Positions 5,574 through 8,014 of a DNA stretch of 8,014 nucleotides are shown here, in pieces (position 1 is the first letter of the stretch; every line of letters starts with the position of its first letter). Position numbers and translations under genes: made by a program. The stretch comes from SW-9-67-25 sp964623735 (GTDB lineage: Archaea; Halobacteriota; Halobacteria; Halobacteriales; Haloarculaceae). Location of the stretch: assembly GCA_964623735.1 (NCBI GenBank), contig CAZUVE010000127.1, positions 1 to 8,014 of the forward strand. Reading direction: 5' to 3'. Below the pieces are notes generated by a model. It was not told the DNA's origin. It was given only the letters and a program-made list of their open reading frames with translations, and did not search any database.

Positions 5574-6295
5574 TGCTCGCGTACAGACCCGGACAGTCGC
5601 TGTTTCACCGGCTCGATCCGCGGACGAAGCTCCTGATACAGTTCGGTTTCGCCGCGGCGGCGTTCGCGCACACGACACCCGTCGGCCTCGCCGTCCTCTC
5701 CGGCCTCGTCCTGCTGGTCCTCCTGGCTGCCGATGTCGACCCTGGAGCCACGCTGTGGTCCTACCGGTTCGTCTTCCCCTTTCTGGTCCTGGGACCGCTC
5801 GTCGCTGCGGTCACGCTCGGGCCGCCGTGGATTCGACCGGCGGACGCAGTCGAGCCACTCCTGGCGAGCTACCGTGTGCTGCTCGTCTTGCTCGTGGGTG
5901 CGGCCTACGTCGGGACGACGCCGGTCCGGGAGTCACAGGCCGCCATCCAGTCGCTCGTTCCGGGGCGTGTCGGCCGTGTGCTGGGCTTCGGCGTCGGGCT
6001 GGTCTTCAGGTTCCTGCCGGTTCTCCGCCGGGACCTCCTGACGATTCGCGACGCCATGGCCGCCCGCCTCGGCGACGAGCGGCCGCTCCACGAGCGCATC
6101 CAACTGCTCACGACGACGGGGCTGGCGCGCGTGTTCGGCCGCGCTGACCGGCTCGCGCTGGCGCTGCAGGCGCGCTGTCTCTCGTGGAATCCGACGCTGC
6201 CCACTCTCCGGTTCACCCAACGCGACGTGCTCCCGCTCCTTCTCGGCGTCGGGTTGCTCCTGGCTGGCCTCCTGTCCCCCCTACTGGGGTACTGA
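5573..6295 (+). CDS. bioN: BioN, transmembrane coupling subunit (EcfT-type)
   Basis: This 240-residue membrane protein links the ATPase to BioY. The N-terminal FHRLDPRTKLL (11-21) is the conserved EcfT/CbiQ opening motif. Hydrophobic helices lie at about 20-53, 64-83, 95-115 and 218-236. Two Ala-Arg motifs that EcfT proteins use to contact the ATPases are visible at MAARLGDE (162-169) and LQARCLS (198-204). The order Y-M-N and the overlapping TGATG junction with bioM support a single transcript and a dedicated biotin transporter rather than a shared ECF module. Confidence 0.92.
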   Translation: MLAYRPGQSLFHRLDPRTKLLIQFGFAAAAFAHTTPVGLAVLSGLVLLVLLAADVDPGATLWSYRFVFPFLVLGPLVAAVTLGPPWIRPADAVEPLLASYRVLLVLLVGAAYVGTTPVRESQAAIQSLVPGRVGRVLGFGVGLVFRFLPVLRRDLLTIRDAMAARLGDERPLHERIQLLTTTGLARVFGRADRLALALQARCLSWNPTLPTLRFTQRDVLPLLLGVGLLLAGLLSPLLGY

Positions 6296-6320
6296 AGGTG
6301 ACCGAACTCCAGTCTCGGAT

Positions 6321-6659
6321 ATGCGTCGTACCGTCGAGAGTCACGAGGTTCGCGGCGTCGACGTCGGTCCCGAGACCCGCTGTGCCCACTACGGGGGCGA
6401 GCGCGACGTGATCGCGATCCGCTCTGGCTGCTGTGAGACGTTCGTTCCCTGCCACGCCTGTCACGACGCGGTCGCCGACCACGACGCCACCCCGTGGCCC
6501 CGCAACCGGTTCGACGAGCCTGCTGTGCTGTGTGGGGTCTGCGGGACGGCGCTGACGGTCACCGAGTACCTCGCCGCCGACCACATCTGTCCCGCGTGCG
6601 GCGCGGCGTTCAACCCCGGGTGTGCTGCACACCACGACCGCTACTTCGAGGACGAGTGA
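6321..6659 (+). CDS. CHY-type zinc-finger protein
   Basis: This 112-residue protein is dominated by metal-binding residues: CAHY (21-24), GCC (36-38), CHACH (44-48), CGVC (71-74), CPAC (90-93), Cys101 and HH (104-105). The pattern matches the CHY zinc finger, known in eukaryotes from Hot13 and plant/animal ubiquitin ligases and common as stand-alone proteins in haloarchaea. It should bind two or three zinc ions; its partner and role are unknown. It begins 25 bases after bioN with no visible promoter, so it may be read from the biotin operon transcript, though a biotin link is not implied by the sequence. It ends convergently with rps7. Confidence 0.85.
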   Translation: MRRTVESHEVRGVDVGPETRCAHYGGERDVIAIRSGCCETFVPCHACHDAVADHDATPWPRNRFDEPAVLCGVCGTALTVTEYLAADHICPACGAAFNPGCAAHHDRYFEDE

Positions 6660-6725
6660 CTGACGTCACACGGTCGGTCACGCTGAGAGGCCCCGGTGAG
6701 TCGCAATCGCGACGCTGCTTTCCGT

Positions 6726-6752
6726 CTAAACGAGGGAGAACGGAAAAGAGAG
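6726..6752 (-). terminator. Pyrimidine-rich terminator region after rps7
   Basis: Read on the minus strand, the bases right after the rps7 stop are CTCTCTTTTCCGTTCTCCCTCGTTT in two blocks of T-rich sequence within GC-rich DNA. Archaeal transcription often ends at such T-rich runs. On the plus strand the 93-base convergent spacer has small hairpins after the zinc-finger gene (GTGAC-TGAC-GTCAC at 6656-6669, GTCGC-AATC-GCGAC at 6700-6713) but no T-run beyond CTTTCC, so termination there is less clear. Confidence 0.4.
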
Positions 6753-7358
6753 TTACCGCGCGGCGGCCGCGACGCGTTCTTTCTCGTCTTTCTGGTTGAC
6801 AGCGTACGTGCCGACGTCGTTGTTGGCCGCGCCCACGAGTTGCCGGGCGAGGGCCTCCTCGACGTCGGTCTCGGACTTGAACGAGGCGTTGTGGACGCCC
6901 TCGGCGACGAACTTCAGCGCCTGGTCGACGCGGCGCTGAGGCGAGATGTCCACCGCTTTCGGCACGGAGATGCCGCCGTACTTCAGGCGGACGGTCTCCT
7001 CGCGCGGCGCGCTGTTCTCCACGGCGCGGACGAGCACCTGCACGGGGTTCTCGTCGGTCCGGTCGTGGACAATCGCGAACGCCTCTCGCACGACGCGCGT
7101 GGTCATCTGTTTTTTGCCGGTGTTCTCGCCGGTCTGCATCAGGCGGTTGATGAGCCGCTCGACGATGCTGATCTCGCTTTTCTTGAACTGCTTGTCGGCG
7201 TGGCGGCCCATCGTGTGGGCGATGGGCGTGACGGTGGTGTACCGCTCCGTCGAGGGGTCGCGGAACTCGATTTCGTCGACGCTCCACGTGCCAAACAGCA
7301 GCGCGCGGGATTCGTCCTCGGAGCCGGGAGCGTCCGGCTCGGGCTGGTCGGTACTCAT
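6753..7358 (-). CDS. rps7: Small-subunit ribosomal protein uS7
   Basis: This 201-residue protein is the archaeal uS7, which binds the 3' major domain of 16S rRNA and initiates assembly of the 30S head near the decoding and exit sites. Visible segments are the acidic haloarchaeal N-terminal extension (MSTDQPEPDAPGSEDE), the family core (NRLMQTGENTGKKQ, ENPVQVLVRAVENSAPREE, RYGG-like LKYGGISVPKAVDISPQRR) and the C-terminus NQKDEKERVAAAAR. Length is normal for haloarchaea. The ATG begins one base after the rps12 stop, with a GGTG ribosome-binding stretch inside the rps12 end, so the two are co-transcribed and likely translationally coupled. No elongation factor 2 gene follows on the minus strand within this window. 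Confidence 0.95.
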   Translation of the reverse strand: MSTDQPEPDAPGSEDESRALLFGTWSVDEIEFRDPSTERYTTVTPIAHTMGRHADKQFKKSEISIVERLINRLMQTGENTGKKQMTTRVVREAFAIVHDRTDENPVQVLVRAVENSAPREETVRLKYGGISVPKAVDISPQRRVDQALKFVAEGVHNASFKSETDVEEALARQLVGAANNDVGTYAVNQKDEKERVAAAAR

Positions 7359-7359
7359 A

Positions 7360-7783
7360 CTATCGCACCGGCTTCTCGGCGTTACCCCGGACCAGTTCGA
7401 TGNNNNNNNNNNACCTTCTCGACCTTGTAGTTGACCCCCGAGAGGTCGCCCATCGCGCGGCCCTTCGCGCCGCCGATTCCGGCGATGGTGACCTCGTCGT
7501 GCTCGTCGATGAAGGAGATGGCGCCGTCCCCCGGACAGAAGGCGGTGACCTGCTTGCCGTTCTTGATGAGTTGTACGCGGACGCACTTGCGGATCGCCGA
7601 GTTGGGCTGTTTCGCCTCGATGCCGACCTTCTCGAGGACGATTCCCCGGGCCTGTGGCGCGCCCTCGAGGGGGTCCGATTTCTCCCGGAGTCCCCGCTCG
7701 CGGCGCGCGTACTTGGAGTCGGACCACCGGTGTTTCTGGCGGTCCTTCTTGAGTTTGCGCGCGGCGTACTTGCCGTTCGTCAT
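7360..7783 (-). CDS. rps12: Small-subunit ribosomal protein uS12, interrupted by an assembly gap
   Basis: This is archaeal uS12, a decoding-centre protein. From the ATG at 7783 the frame reads MTNGKYAARKLKKDRQ, then EKVGIEAKQPNSAIRKC (the PNSA loop, residues 60-63), FCPGDGAISFIDEHDE, GDLSGVNYKVEK and a GTN (Val) codon at the gap. Beyond ten Ns, another frame continues IELVRGNAEKPVR and stops with TAG at 7362-7360. Both parts match the family, so the gene is intact and the frame break comes only from the gap length. The family's usual 142 residues leave five codons missing (about NGVSL in relatives), which needs 15 bases instead of 10. Translating the sequence as given yields a false C-terminus. 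Confidence 0.95.
7403..7412. other. Run of ten Ns (assembly gap) inside rps12
   Basis: Ten undetermined bases interrupt the rps12 reading frame. The coding sequence on both sides is recognisable, and the frames join only if the true gap is a multiple of three; 15 bases restores the expected protein length. The ten Ns are thus probably a placeholder and not a measured length. Confidence 0.97.
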
Positions 7784-7808
7784 GGTACTCGTCTGTATCC
7801 GACCGAGG

Positions 7809-7816
7809 TACTTAAG
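7809..7816 (-). promoter_or_regulatory. TATA box of the rps12-rps7 operon
   Basis: Read on the minus strand the element is CTTAAGTA, preceded by GACC. Its centre lies about 29 bases before the rps12 ATG, placing transcription start a few bases ahead of the start codon. It resembles the TTTAAGTA-type TATA boxes of haloarchaeal housekeeping genes. Confidence 0.65.
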
Positions 7817-7917
7817 GGTCGTCTTTCACGTCGCTCGCCACTCGCCAGTCTCTCGCTGGCGCGGGTCTCTCGACATCCCCGGCACGGGCGACTCGACAGC
7901 GACGACTGATACTGATT

Positions 7918-7981
7918 GCTGTAACTGTGTCCCGGTACGACCGTACGCCGTCGTGCGGTCGATACGGCACTGACTCACAGC
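7918..7981. repeat. Large imperfect palindrome upstream of rps12
   Basis: The ends GCTGT (7918-7922) and ACAGC (7977-7981) are complementary. Further in, GTG (7929-7931 region) pairs with CAC near 7968-7970, and GTA next to the core pairs with TAC. The core CGACCG (7938-7943) is matched exactly by CGGTCG (7956-7961) around a 12-base loop. With small bulges the whole 64-base stretch can fold into one hairpin on either strand. It may be the 3' structure of an upstream minus-strand transcript or a regulatory site; the function is unknown. Confidence 0.4.
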
Positions 7982-8014
7982 AAGCCGTATGACGCACTGG
8001 CGACGGCGATGGTC

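Larger units (their letters stand above)
7784..8014. other. Non-coding region upstream of rps12
   Basis: No supported gene is seen. Next to rps12 is its promoter; further out is a large imperfect palindrome (7918-7981). On the minus strand the last 40 bases can be read as TIAVASASYGLL followed by TGA at 7977-7975, which might be the end of another gene, but 12 codons are too few to call. nusA, a frequent upstream neighbour of rps12 in archaea, is not recognisable in this stretch. Confidence 0.6.

Noticed and set aside
4722..5678. Minus-strand open frame of 318 codons opposite bioM
   Set aside because: It is antisense to an ABC ATPase with every motif intact and has no family resemblance.
4875..6295. 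The ATPase/T-component pair as a cobalt or nickel (CbiOQ) transporter
   Set aside because: The overlapping upstream gene is clearly BioY and the promoter carries a biotin operator; no CbiM/CbiN-type gene is present.
6753..7727. Single minus-strand frame of 324 codons joining rps12 and rps7 through the N run
   Set aside because: It is an artefact of the wrong gap length: its first part is rps12 read in a wrong frame and only the part from 7358 onward is genuine uS7.
7812..7997. Short minus-strand frame upstream of rps12 as nusA or a leader gene
   Set aside because: The translation has many Arg, Cys and Ser residues, no KH-domain motif, and runs across the rps12 TATA box region.
7975..8014. 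3' end of an upstream minus-strand gene reading TIAVASASYGLL then TGA
   Set aside because: Codon use is plausible, but 12 codons at the window edge cannot be told from chance.

Overview
The window is haloarchaeal chromosomal DNA. It is GC-rich, its proteins are strongly acidic, it has archaeal TATA boxes close to start codons (leaderless or short-leader transcripts), a Tat-lipoprotein, and archaeal-type ribosomal proteins uS12 and uS7. The protein style fits the Haloarcula/Halomicrobium side of Halobacteria, but the genus is an inference. All identifications come from reading motifs; no database search was possible.

Layout. Positions 1-238 are non-coding, rich in small inverted repeats, and end in an AT-rich promoter. 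A Tat-exported lipoprotein with a nine-unit SMDDE repeat and a spondin-type domain follows (239-1201). Next is a redox unit with its own promoter: a 26-codon small ORF (1294-1374) overlaps by GTGA a five-helix membrane protein with a sulfite-oxidase-type molybdopterin domain (1371-2906), then a three-helix small membrane protein (2938-3228). A single gene (3376-4125) encodes a conserved-looking haloarchaeal protein with an HEXXH zinc-protease motif.

The central unit is a biotin-uptake ECF transporter, bioY-bioM-bioN (4294-6295), with 4-5 base overlaps between genes. It sits behind an exact inverted repeat GTAAACC-N14-GGTTTAC that brackets the TATA box, which is the classical BirA (biotin repressor/ligase) operator. 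A CHY zinc-finger gene follows 25 bases after bioN and may be co-transcribed.

The right end carries, on the minus strand and convergent with the preceding genes, rps12 and rps7 one base apart, with a promoter just upstream of rps12. A 10-N assembly gap falls inside the rps12 C-terminal coding region. The recorded gap length breaks the frame, and comparison with the family indicates about 15 missing bases. The last 200 bases are non-coding apart from a large imperfect palindrome.

Most notable points: the BirA operator placed on an archaeal core promoter; the twin-arginine motif before the fifth helix of the molybdoprotein, which suggests combined Sec and Tat insertion; the GTGA-coupled small ORF; the 45-bp higher-order repeat in the lipoprotein; and the mis-sized gap. 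I saw no CRISPR array, transposase, phage gene, tRNA or clear defence system.
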